Positions 55,520 through 63,547 of a stretch of 64,000 bases of DNA are shown piece by piece. Source of the DNA: Symbiodinium natans (taxonomy: Eukaryota; Sar; Dinophyceae; Suessiales; Symbiodiniaceae); assembly GCA_905221605.1 (NCBI GenBank), contig CAJNDS010000535.1, positions 194,001-258,000 of the forward strand, written 5' to 3'. The position numbers were made by a program, and so were the translations under genes. Positions within the stretch are counted from its first letter, which is position 1. Every line of letters begins with the position of its first letter. The notes below the pieces were generated by a model that saw only the letters and a list, made by a program, of their open reading frames with translations, searched no databases and was not told the DNA's origin.

Positions 55520-55590
55520 AAACCCTAAACCCTTAACCCTTAACCCTTAACCCTTAACCCTTAACCCTTAACCCTTAAACCCTAAACCCT
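55520..55590 (-). repeat. CCCTAAA units passing into homogeneous CCCTTAA block
   Basis: About eight uniform CCCTTAA units between canonical units. Confidence 0.9.
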
Positions 55591-55610
55591 AAACCCCAAA
55601 CCCAACGCTC

Positions 55611-55667
55611 AGGGTTGCATGTGTCCGGGCTGTACGCATCAGCGGGGAGCATGGGGGCTCAGTCCAA
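55611..55667 (+). CDS. Candidate short exon
   Basis: RVACVRAVRISGEHGGSVQ to TAG. Confidence 0.28.
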
Positions 55668-55698
55668 TAGGCGCCCTACATCACGACAGCCCAGGGCC

Positions 55699-55818
55699 TA
55701 ATCCCCATCTTGGGTTTAGGGTTTAGGGTTTAGGGTCTAGGGTTTAGGGTTTAGGGTTTCGGGTTTAGGGTTTGGGGTTTAGGGTTTAGGGTTTAGGGTT
55801 TGGCTTAATCCCCATCTT
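55699..55818 (+). repeat. TTTAGGG array flanked by a 13-bp direct repeat
   Basis: TAATCCCCATCTT occurs at 55699-55711 and 55806-55818. Each copy is followed by GGGTTTAGGG or AGGGTTTAGGG. Confidence 0.85.
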
Positions 55819-56109
55819 AGGGTTTAGGGTTTAGGGTTTAGGGTTTAGAGTCTGGAGGGTTTGGGTTCAGGGCTTAGGGTTGATTGTTTCGCCCTGAACA
55901 ACCTTCTAAAGGCCAAAAACCAAATCCATATGGTGCCTGGGAGTTCTGACTACGTGCCTTCCTGGAGTAGGCTCTTATCTTATCTTTTTGGGCAGGGGTT
56001 CCCTCAGACTCCCTTCCCTAAGCCCAAAGCCTATACCCTAATCCCTAAACCCTAAACCCCTAAACCCCACACCCGTTTTATTCCTAGGTTACTCCTGGGT
56101 CTAGTGTCT

Positions 56110-56181
56110 CTGAGGAACAACGCGCCCTTCTTCTGCACCAAGGGCCAACCAGGCGCGCGCAAGTGCTTAAGGCACCTAAAC
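56110..56181 (+). CDS. Candidate exon, unknown
   Basis: LRNNAPFFCTKGQPGARKCL then RHLN. Confidence 0.33.
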
Positions 56182-56788
56182 TTTAAACCCTAAACCCGAA
56201 ACCCTAAGCCCTATATGAACCCTAAACCCCAAGCACTAAACTTTAAACCCTAAACCGTAAACCCTAAACCGCATCTGCTACCTAAATACAAAACCCTGCA
56301 AGGTTTTAGGGCAGCCCTCATTCCCCTGCACCTGTTGAGGGGACCCTGAACCATAAGCCCTCCAGAGCCCGTAACCCTTCACAATCACAATTCAATATGC
56401 CCTAAGTTTAATGCCCTTAGGGTTTAGGGCGAAACCCTAAACCCTAAACCCTAAACCCGTTTTGGGGCTTAGATCCCGCGAGGCCGGGGGGGGGGGGGGG
56501 GGGGGAGAGGTAGATCCGGTAGGGACAGGCCATGAGACAGGCCATGAGCCCGCCGGTCATTCCAACCCTCTGGGGTTTAGGGCTTAGGGTTTAGGGTTTA
56601 GGGTTTAGGGTTTAGGGGTTTAGGGATTGAGGGGGTTGAAGGCTTAAGGTTCCTTTTGAGCATAAGATAAGGTCTAGCCTCCAAACTCTGCTGGGTAGGA
56701 CCTTGGGACTTAGGTTTTAAGGGTTTAGGGTTTAGGGTTTAAGGGTTTAGGGTTTAGGGTTTAGGGTTTAGGGTTTAGGGCATGTTTG

Positions 56789-57002
56789 GGTGTAGAGGAT
56801 CTACACAATCTAGGACAACTCGTCAGCGAGTTGTTTGCGCTATCCTTGTTTTGACTTAGTTCACAAAAAGACAAACAATCTCAAGTCTCCACAGCTCCCG
56901 AAAACCTAAGCCCTAAATCCCAACGCACCAAACGACGTGCGAAAGTCTCCGTCAGAGATCTTTGCGTGCCTCGCGCATGGATCGTCCGCAGGACCACTTG
57001 CA
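56789..57002 (+). CDS. Two candidate exon segments
   Basis: 56789-56851 reads GVEDLHNLGQLVSELFALSL then F and TGA. 56916-57002 reads NPNAPNDVRKSPSEIFACLA then HGSSAGPLA and TAA. The phases were not reconciled. Confidence 0.4.
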
Positions 57003-57487
57003 TAAACCCACAGTATGATAAACACGCCGAATCATGCAGTCCTCTAACCTCTAACCTGTGACGTGTAGGTTGTGGTTAAGGAAGGGTTTAGGGTTTTTGA
57101 TTTTAGGCTGTAAGGCTTATGGCTTGCTAGTTAGAGCCTGCAAGCCCTGACCTCTGTGACCCAGCTTCGCAAATGAGCAGGATAAAACCCTAAACTCTAA
57201 ACCCCCGGAGCTTTGAATCAGAGGCCTTAAACCTGAAACGCTAAGCCCCAAACCCTAGATGCTAAACCCGACACCCCCCTGAGTCCCTACAAACCGCACA
57301 CCTTGCCCTGTAGCCTAGGCTCGAGTTGAAGCCATGTACGATGAACATGGGCCCGGAAACCTCGAAAACTTACGTAAGAAAACAAGAGTCCTTGCAAGCC
57401 CTAAACCCTAAACCCTAAACCCTAAACCCTAAACCCTAAACCCTAAACCCTAAACCCTAAACCCTAAACCCTAAACCCTAAACCCTA

Positions 57488-57565
57488 AACCCAACAACGG
57501 ACCAGAAAGCACGTGTTGTCATGATCGCGTTTCCAACAGAAGCTGATGTTGCTTCTGAAGCTAGT
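57488..57565 (+). CDS. Candidate exon, unknown
   Basis: NPTTDQKARVVMIAFPTEAD then VASEAS between a CCCTAAA array (57398-57490) and a TTTAGGG array (57566-57625). Confidence 0.38.
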
Positions 57566-57948
57566 TTAGGGTTTAGGGTTTAGGGTTTAGGGTTTAGGAT
57601 TTAGGGTTTAGGGTTTAGGGTTTAGGATATTTCCTGCAGACCATTGAAGTTAACATGTGATGCTCGGCTGGATTTAGATGCATGTAGAACACAGGACATG
57701 TCTAACAAGTGACATGCGCATGCTTTACTTCAAGGTTATGTTGAGCCCAACCGCATCAGTGATTGTTAAAAAAAAATATTCCTTCAACCCTACGAGTTTC
57801 CATACCCTGAGCCCTAACTCCTCATAGTATAACCCCGAAAAGGCCTAAACCCTAAACCCCCCAAGCCCTAAACCCCCCAAACCCTCAACCACCCAAATCC
57901 TAAACCCCAAACCCTCTGAGACCCGCATGAGGCAGAGGTCGATGGCTC

Positions 57949-58008
57949 GAGTTGGAGCTGAAAATCATCGCTGACGCCGGGTTGCCCAGTGCGCAACCGT
58001 CTAAGCCC
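57949..58008 (+). CDS. Candidate exon, unknown
   Basis: ELELKIIADAGLPSAQPSKP. Helical start; unproven. Confidence 0.35.
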
Positions 58009-58311
58009 CTAAAACCCTCAGTCCTCCAACGGGCTGCGGAGATTCCCGAAACCCTATAAACCCTAGCCCTAAACCCTAAACCCTAAATCCTAAACCCTAA
58101 ACCCTAAACCCAAATTAAACCCCTTCAAGCCATGAAGCTGGTCGACTCCGACCCCCCCCCCCCCCCTGTTGCACACAAGATCCCCCGCAGCAACGTCCAT
58201 CTAGGGTGTAGGGTTTGGGGTTTCGGGATTGTGTTTGATTTTGGGGTTTAGGGTTTAGGGTTTAGGGTGTAGGGTTTCGGGTTTAGGGTTTAGGGTTTAG
58301 GGTTTAGGGTC

Positions 58312-58357
58312 TAGGGTCTGAAACTGAGGTGGGGGCGCGCAAGCGTTGGCCATGCTG
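58312..58357 (-). repeat. Inverted copy of 53078-53123
   Basis: Reverse complement of 53078-53123, 46 bp exact, embedded in TTTAGGG repeats on both sides. Confidence 0.92.
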
Positions 58358-58920
58358 TTTAGGGTTTAGGGTTTAGGGTTTGGGGACACGAAGTTTATGT
58401 AGGGGGTTGAGAGGTTTAAGGGAGAATGAAGGGACCCTAAGCCCTCCTATGAGGGCCTATTCACCATTCTGCCATTCTCGGGTTGGGTTTAGGGTTTAGG
58501 GTTTAGGGTTTAGGGTTTAGGGTTTAGGCTTTAGGCTTTAGGCTTTAGGCTTTAGGGTTTAGGGTTTAGGGTCTAGGGGGGCTTCAGAGAAGTCAGAGTC
58601 AGGCGGAGAGGTTTCGGTTCTAGGGTTTCGGGATTAGGGCTTGGCGCCATAGGGTTTTGGATCATACGCTTCTGTGCTGGGGGCTGAATAAACAGAACCC
58701 TAAACCCTAAACCCTAAACCCTAAGCCCTGTTGAGAAGCCCACATGCCGTACAGTAGTTACCCGAAGCCTGGGTTTGACTTAGAGGGGCTAGAGGGCCTG
58801 GGATTCCTTGTGCCAAGCACCTAAGATTGGGTTCAGGGTTCAGGGTTTAGGGTTTAGGGTTTGGGGTTTAGGGTTTGGGGTTTTGGGTTTAGGGTTCAGG
58901 GTTCAGGGTTTAGGGTTCAA

Positions 58921-59013
58921 ACCCACTACCGGACCTTTGGTGCTCAAGAGGTTGTGCGATTGGGTAGCCAGCTCCCTCACGCCTACTGGGTTCTTGTGCG
59001 CAACCCGAATCCC
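58921..59013 (+). CDS. Candidate exon, unknown (31 codons)
   Basis: THYRTFGAQEVVRLGSQLPH then AYWVLVRNPNP and TAA. Globular-looking. May belong to the gene continuing downstream. Confidence 0.45.
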
Positions 59014-59394
59014 TAAACCCTAAACCATAAACCTTAAACCCTAAACCCACAATCTTGTGGTAATGCCATTTTGGTATCGTCCAAAAAAGGAGACCCCCGT
59101 GTATAGTTCCAAAATACTAAAGTCCTACGTATCGGAACCTCCCAAAAGGGCACCCGTTATCGGACCCCTCCTAAGCCCTAAGCACTAAACCCTAACTTCC
59201 TTAACTGCAACCAAGTCCTTGACGAAGGCAAGATGTTTCGGGGACCAGGGCTTGGGTATTGCGCTTGTGCTTTTAAGCTTATAAGTGTCGTTTGGGGTTG
59301 GGGGTTAGGGTTTAGGGTTTAGGGCTTGGGGCTTGGGGCTTGGGGTTTAGAGTTAGGGCTAGGTCTTGGGGTTTCGGGTTCTGGGGTGCGTCCG

Positions 59395-59540
59395 GCAGCG
59401 GCTGGGACGCGTTTGAACGGAACATGGCCATCCGGCAAAGCAGCAAGCTGCCAAGCAGCTCCATCAAGAATAAGCTGCGCAAGCACGCTCGCAGATACCA
59501 TGGCAGGGCAAACAAGTCATGGGTGCTGCTAGGCTGGATT
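59395..59540 (+). CDS. Candidate exon, basic (about 48 codons)
   Basis: The frame reads SGWDAFERNMAIRQSSKLPS, SSIKNKLRKHARRYHGRANK, then SWVLLGWI before TAG 59541. GT positions at 59516 or 59523 could be donors. Strongly basic and protein-like. It lies just upstream of the AP2 gene and could be one of its 5' exons, but I could not reconcile the phase with 59971. Confidence 0.52.
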
Positions 59541-59578
59541 TAGGAAGTGGTGTCTTTCTGTCTGCTGGGTTCAGAAAA

Positions 59579-59662
59579 AACCCTAAACCCTAAACCCTAA
59601 ACCCTAAACCCTAAACCCTAAACCCTAAACCCTAAACCCTAAACCCTAAACCCTAAACCCGA
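59579..59662 (-). repeat. CCCTAAA array (about 12 units)
   Basis: Perfect tandem heptamers between candidate exons. Confidence 0.92.
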
Positions 59663-59700
59663 ATTGAGCAGAACCTCTAAATGACATGGGGTAACGTGAA

Positions 59701-59816
59701 ACTTGGTAGCCCACTGGTGCCCTTTTCCCTTTTTGTTGGTTCAAGGTTCCCTTATAAAGCAACCAACCCAAGAAAGGGCGCCCTTACTATTATTCAACAT
59801 GGTTACTGGGCTACCC
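59701..59816. mobile_element. TIR element, family F copy 2
   Basis: Left CTTGGTAGCCCACTGGTGCC and right GGTTACTGGGCTACCCAG are inverted. Compare 41807-41925. GT at AAC|GTGAAAC (59695) and CCCAG (59816) could make it an intron. Confidence 0.75.
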
Positions 59817-59970
59817 AGAACCTAGACATAGACCATACATCACCCATATTCTGCGTTACCCGAAGCCCTAAGCCCAAAACCTGCTTGTAGTTGTAGGCTA
59901 TTCTACTCATATCCCTTAAAGGAGTCGTGAAAAACCTACAAAAAAGGTACTGCAGGTTTTGGGTTCCTAG

Positions 59971-62900
59971 AGTACAAAGTCGCACCCAGGATCAGCAAGT
60001 ACTTGCAGGAATTGGATCGCTTCGACAGAGAAGATGTGCGAAAGCACGCGGCGCACGTGGCGTCGTGGATCGCCTATGACCCGAAACTAGGTAGGCTTTT
60101 GGGAGATTTTGCAGTTTCCCCTATCCCTAAACCCTAAACCGCCTAAACCCGCCTAAACCCTAAACCCTAAACCCTCAGCCGTAAGCCCTAAACCCTAATT
60201 AAACCCTAAACCCTACACCCCTAACCTTGGGTTTAAGAGGATCATATTGACGAAACATTTTTCAGAGCACTTCAAGGGCCAACCACGGAGACCTGCCAGC
60301 TCTTGTATACTCACTTAGCCAATAGTTGAGCTTTAAGCTTTTCGGGTTTCCTTATCTAGAAGGAATCATAAAGTTTCGCCCTTTTTCCCTCTGGCTGGAG
60401 GAGAAGTAAGTCTTGCCAAGTCTGCGTTCTGGTTCTTTAAATAAGAGCGACCTCAGCTACACAATCGGGGTTCTCATGTATCTCTCCACGAGGTTCACCA
60501 TCAGCCCTGAACCTCGGTGGGTTCAGATAGGGAACCCCGACTGTGTAGCTGAGGTCCCTCTTATTAAAAAACCAGAACACAGACTTTACAAGACTTACTT
60601 CTCCTCCAGCCAGGGGGAAAAAGGCATTCCTTCTAAATACCCAAAACATGTAACTAAAGTTCAACTGTTGGCGAAGTAAGTCTACAATGTCCGTTCCCAG
60701 AAACAAGGAAAGGCCGTATTCCAAAGACGTGTTTGATCGAGCTCTTGCGGAAATACATCGCCAAATTGGGAGGTGGCCTCCTACCTGAACGTTTGGAAGT
60801 GCCTTGGGCACCACATGAACTCTAGCATTGTGGTCATGTATCCTATACTATTGCAATTCATCCCCATTATAGGGAGTATGCACCATAAACCCTACAAGCC
60901 CTACCTGGGACCCTATTTGCCGACAGTTTAGTAGTAAGTAGCCCCATTTAGTAGGTATAGCAGGTAAGCACTAAACACTTTTTAAGGTTCATTTGGTCCG
61001 TAAGGTGGTCCTCCCAGACGCGAAGACTGCGCTGCAGTCGGGCTTCACGATGGGAGAGATCAGCGAGGTCCCTTGGATACACCGTCCTAGGACCCAGAGC
61101 AGGCCCTTATTCCCTTTGGAAGGGTTTCTGGGGTTTCGGGTTTAGGGCTAGGACCCAGAGTAGGCCTTTGATTCCCTTTTTGTTCGGTTTAGTTTTCCAT
61201 TATAGGGCACCCTTTCATTCCTACGCTATTTTTGGGTCTAGCCTAAACCCGAAACCTGATTCTACTTCGATCCCTGTTGTTATGTTTATGGACCGTAAGC
61301 CGTAACTATCCTTCTTAGGGCTCATATAGCATCTGGTTTAGGATTGAGGGTAAGGGTTTAGGGCTTATTGTTTAGGGGTTTAGGAGCCCAAAACCATATA
61401 CCTCGAGGTCTGGAGACAGGCAGCGCACAAGCTGCAAAGGATTCTCGACAAGTTCCGCTGCTGCCGACCGCCAACAGACCAAGTGCTCGCTGTGGCCGCA
61501 ACGCAGGAGAGTGCAGCAGATGATGTAGCCCCTTGCGGACTACATCACGATATGATTCATATAGTCCATCTGAGGACCTTAACCCTAAACCCTAATCCCT
61601 AAACCCTAAACCGGTTTTTGGTCCCTGGTCGTCTCCCAGGTTGTTGTGCCCGATGACGACGAACCTTCCCACGAAGACCCAGCAGCTCTGGGCGCGTCCA
61701 GCCAGCATCTGCAGCTCTGTCGAAGGATTAACCAGTGCCTTGGGGACCAAATGAGCCCTGAAATGTGGGTCATATACCCTGTACAACTACAATTCCCTTT
61801 TAAGGTATGTGAACCCTAAACCCTAAACCCTAAACCCTAAACCCTAAACACAGCTGCTATAGTTCCTATCAAGGTATATGAACCCTATGAACCTGTTTAG
61901 GGTTCACTGGGTCCCCAAGGTGGGGTTTCCTGGATGATGTGCAGAAGCTGGAGCGCCTCCGCCAAGCCGAGGAGGTCCTAAACCCTAAGCCCCAAACCCT
62001 AAACCCTAGCCCTAAACCCTAAACCCGAACCCTAAACCCTAAACCCTAAACCCTAAACCCTAAATCCTAAACCCTAGACCCTAGACCCTAAACCCTAAAC
62101 CCTAAACCCTAACCCGGGAGGTAGCCAGGCGCCCATGGAGGAATCTCAGCGAGGTGGATCTGGCCGAGGTCGTCAACCTGGCGGCCACGGCTCTAGCAGC
62201 TCCGCGCAGAAAGGTGGGAGACTTCTCTATAAGATTCCCCTTCCCCCAAAAGAGAATGTGTAGGGTTTAGGGTTTAGGGTTTAGGGTTTAGGGTTTAGGG
62301 TTTAGCGTCTAGGATCTAGGGTTCTATACAAAGACCTCCTGACAGAAGGCGGAAACCAGAACAACCCCCAGGCGTTGGCGCAAGAAGAAGAGGCTGGAGA
62401 ATCAGGCCAGGCATCGGCGTCCACAGACCCGGGTGCCAACCATGATCTGCAGAGACGGGTGCGGTCGCTGTTGCTTCGGGTGCTGCGCATGTGGCGGGCC
62501 AGCCAGTATGATTTCGGTGTGATTGAGCACGTGCTCGGTTTCGTCCATGTGAAGATCGACAAGTTTGAGGAGAAGGTTGGAAGCATTCAAGATGCTGCAG
62601 CTGGGAGGTGTTGGCAGGCCATCAAAGATGTAATTGATGAGCTGCAGGGCGTGGCTCGCGGTGCTTCCGGACTCCAGGCTTGCGAGGCCAAGAGACGCGA
62701 ACGGCTCTTTAGACGGTTTCAGCGCCAAAGCGGGGTGCAAAACATTTGCTGGAAAAAGGAAATTGCGAGCTGGCGAGTGCAGCGGGTGGAAGCCGGCAAG
62801 CACAAGGCGGTCCACTTCCCCATCTCCAAGCACACGAAGGAGGGCCTCTCTGAGGAGGAGGCGGTGGCGGCCGCACTGGAGGAGGCCAAGGCGCACCGCG

Positions 62901-63364
62901 AGGAGCTGGTGCGCCAAGGCAAGCTGCAGCCTTCGAAGCCCAAAGCCACCGGTTCCATGGTCAGGGGCGTCAAATTCAACACAGGAGGAAGTTTTCGGGT
63001 CCAAATCACCAACCCACGCACCAAGAAGCGCCAAGGCGGCACCTTCAAGACGCTGGCGGAGGCCGAGGCCAAGGCGCAGGAGCTGGCCAAGGAGTGGGGC
63101 CTCCACGACGAGGAGGTGGCGGTGGAGCGGCTCTCGGAGCTCCCGCACTTCGAGCCGCTCGCGCCGGAGCCGGGAGTGAAGTGGAGGCGCGGTGCGCAGC
63201 ATTGGCGAGCCCAGTGCCACGTCAACAGCAAGAATCGCAATTTCACCGTGAAGCCCAAAGACTATTCGGAGAAGGAGGTGGAGAAGGCCTGGAAGCAGGC
63301 GGTGGCCTGGCGCAAGCAGCAGGAGAAGGAGAGAGAGCAGGCCGAGCGAGCTCGAAAGCGCTAA
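59971..63364 (+). CDS. Multi-exon gene, C-terminal tandem AP2-like modules (5' partial)
   Basis: Proposed exons: 59971-60090 (5' border uncertain; 59956 also possible), 60701-60798, 61005-61067, 61408-61524, 61640-61734, 61920-61974, 62121-62213, 62372-63364 (62360 also possible). All seven introns are GT-AG and every junction keeps one frame, giving about 543 codons to TAA at 63362. Exon 1 reads YKVAPRISKYLQELDRFDRE then DVRKHAAHVASWIAYDPKL. Exons 2-3 join as GGGLLPERLE|VVLPDAK. Exons 6-7 join as ERLRQAEE|VARRPWRN, followed by LSEVDLAEVVNLAATALA. The last exon holds three AP2-like modules: 62729-62905 (NICWKKEIASWRVQR), 62951-63103 (VRGVKFNTGGSFRVQI) and 63167-63334 (PGVKWRRGAQHWRAQC). AP2 domains bind DNA in plants and alveolates, so a nuclear DNA-binding role is inferred. 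The upstream part is helical and unrecognised. The start codon lies upstream of 59971. Confidence 0.72.
60091..60700 (+). other. Intron 1 of the AP2 gene (610 nt)
   Basis: CTAG|GTAGGC to TTCCCAG|AAAC. The exon ends with 1 nt and the next begins with 2 nt of a Glu codon, so phase is kept. It holds CCCTAAA blocks (about 60126-60225) and the large foldback element. Confidence 0.65.
60309..60682. mobile_element. Large foldback element inside an intron
   Basis: Two arms of about 165 bp are near-perfect inverted repeats. Left arm landmarks in order: TTAGCCAATAGTTGAGC, CTGGCTGGAGGAGAAGTAAG, GACCTCAGCTACACAATCGG. The right arm has GACTGTGTAGCTGAGGTCCC, CTTACTTCTCCTCCAGCCAG and TCAACTGTTGGCGAAGTAAG. 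The loop is about 40-60 bp with its own small inverted repeat (GAGGTTCA...TGAACCTC). The + and - frames of 88 and 125 codons across it mirror each other and are artefacts. Confidence 0.88.
60799..61004 (+). mobile_element. Intron 2 = family G TIR element (introner-like)
   Basis: GAA|GTGCCTTGGGCACCAC to GGTCCGTAAG|GTGGTC. The arms CCTTGGGCACCACATGAAC and GTTCATTTGGTCCGTAAG are inverted, and the element is flanked by GTG on both sides. Splicing uses GT from the left GTG and AG from the element end, and rejoins Glu to Val in frame. Confidence 0.78.
61068..61407 (+). other. Intron 3 with flanking CGAGGTC duplication
   Basis: CGAG|GTC at 61064-61070 recurs at 61404-61410, so removal of 61068-61407 restores the sequence. 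Inside, CTAGGACCCAGAG occurs twice (61088 and 61149), separated by degenerate TTTAGGG-like units. The second occurrence pairs with an inverted TTTTGGGTCTAGCC at about 61230. Confidence 0.68.
61525..61639 (+). other. Intron 4 with CCCTAAA core (115 nt)
   Basis: GAT|GTAGCC to GTCTCCCAG|GTT, phase 0 on both sides. A short CCCTAAA/CCCTAAT block lies near 61578-61612. Confidence 0.62.
61735..61919 (+). mobile_element. Intron 5 = family G TIR element with telomere-like core
   Basis: ACCA|GTGCCTTGGGGACCAA to GGGTCCCCAAG|GTGGGG. The arms CCTTGGGGACCAAATGAGCC and GGTTCACTGGGTCCCCAAG are inverted, with GTG flanking on both sides. About five CCCTAAA units (61811-61850) sit in the middle, absent from the copy at 60799. 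Splicing joins CA+G (Gln) in frame. Confidence 0.8.
61975..62120 (+). repeat. Intron 6 = telomere-like array with GGAGGT duplication
   Basis: GAG|GTCCTAAACCC to CCCGGGAG|GTAGCC, 146 nt, almost wholly CCCTAAA-type units. GGAGGT occurs at 61971-61976 and 62117-62122. The left copy gives the GT, the right copy gives the AG, and splicing joins QAEE to VARR in phase 0. Confidence 0.75.
62214..62371 (+). other. Intron 7 containing a TTTAGGG array (158 nt)
   Basis: AAG|GTGGGAG to CAACCCCCAG|GCG, with about six TTTAGGG units at 62262-62305. An alternative acceptor AAACCAG at 62359 is also in phase. Retention would meet TAG 62303-62305 in the frame of the last exon. Confidence 0.62.
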
Positions 63365-63419
63365 GGGCCGCGAAGTTCGGGATTCACGTGGAAGTCGAGG
63401 TGGTACCCGGGAAGCTGCT

Positions 63420-63547
63420 CTAAGAGCTCCCACACTTGGACGCGTGAGGGCTCAAAGATCTCGGTGAAGGAGGTGGAGGAGGCGTAGAAGCAGGCGATGG
63501 CCTGGCGCGAGCAGCAGAAGGAGCAGCGCAAGGAGACAAAGCAGTGA
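63420..63547 (+). pseudogene. Decayed tandem copy of the AP2 gene tail
   Basis: Starting 56 bp after the stop, GAGCTCCCACACTTGGA matches the functional GAGCTCCCGCACTTCGA (ELPHF). The stretch KISVKEVEEA-stop-KQAMAW then REQQKEQRKE matches EKEVEKAWKQAVAWRKQQEK of module 3. The Trp codon TGG has become TAG, another stop follows ELPHLDA, and the middle of the module is missing. Confidence 0.78.

Noticed and set aside
60413-60814. 88-codon + and 125-codon - frames
   Set aside because: They are mirror images across a palindromic foldback, and the region is better explained as intron 1.
62135-62263. ATG-initiated 42-codon frame (MEESQRGGSGRG) as first exon of the AP2 gene
   Set aside because: The overlapping frame (WRNLSEVDLAEVVNLAATAL) is more protein-like and joins both neighbours in phase. 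The ATG frame would also join at 62346, so it remains a weaker alternative.
62402-63433. 343-codon and 179-codon open frames on the minus strand over the AP2 exon
   Set aside because: They are shadows of the GC-rich + exon, which has recognisable AP2-like modules and in-phase upstream exons. The minus frames have only Leu/Arg-rich composition.
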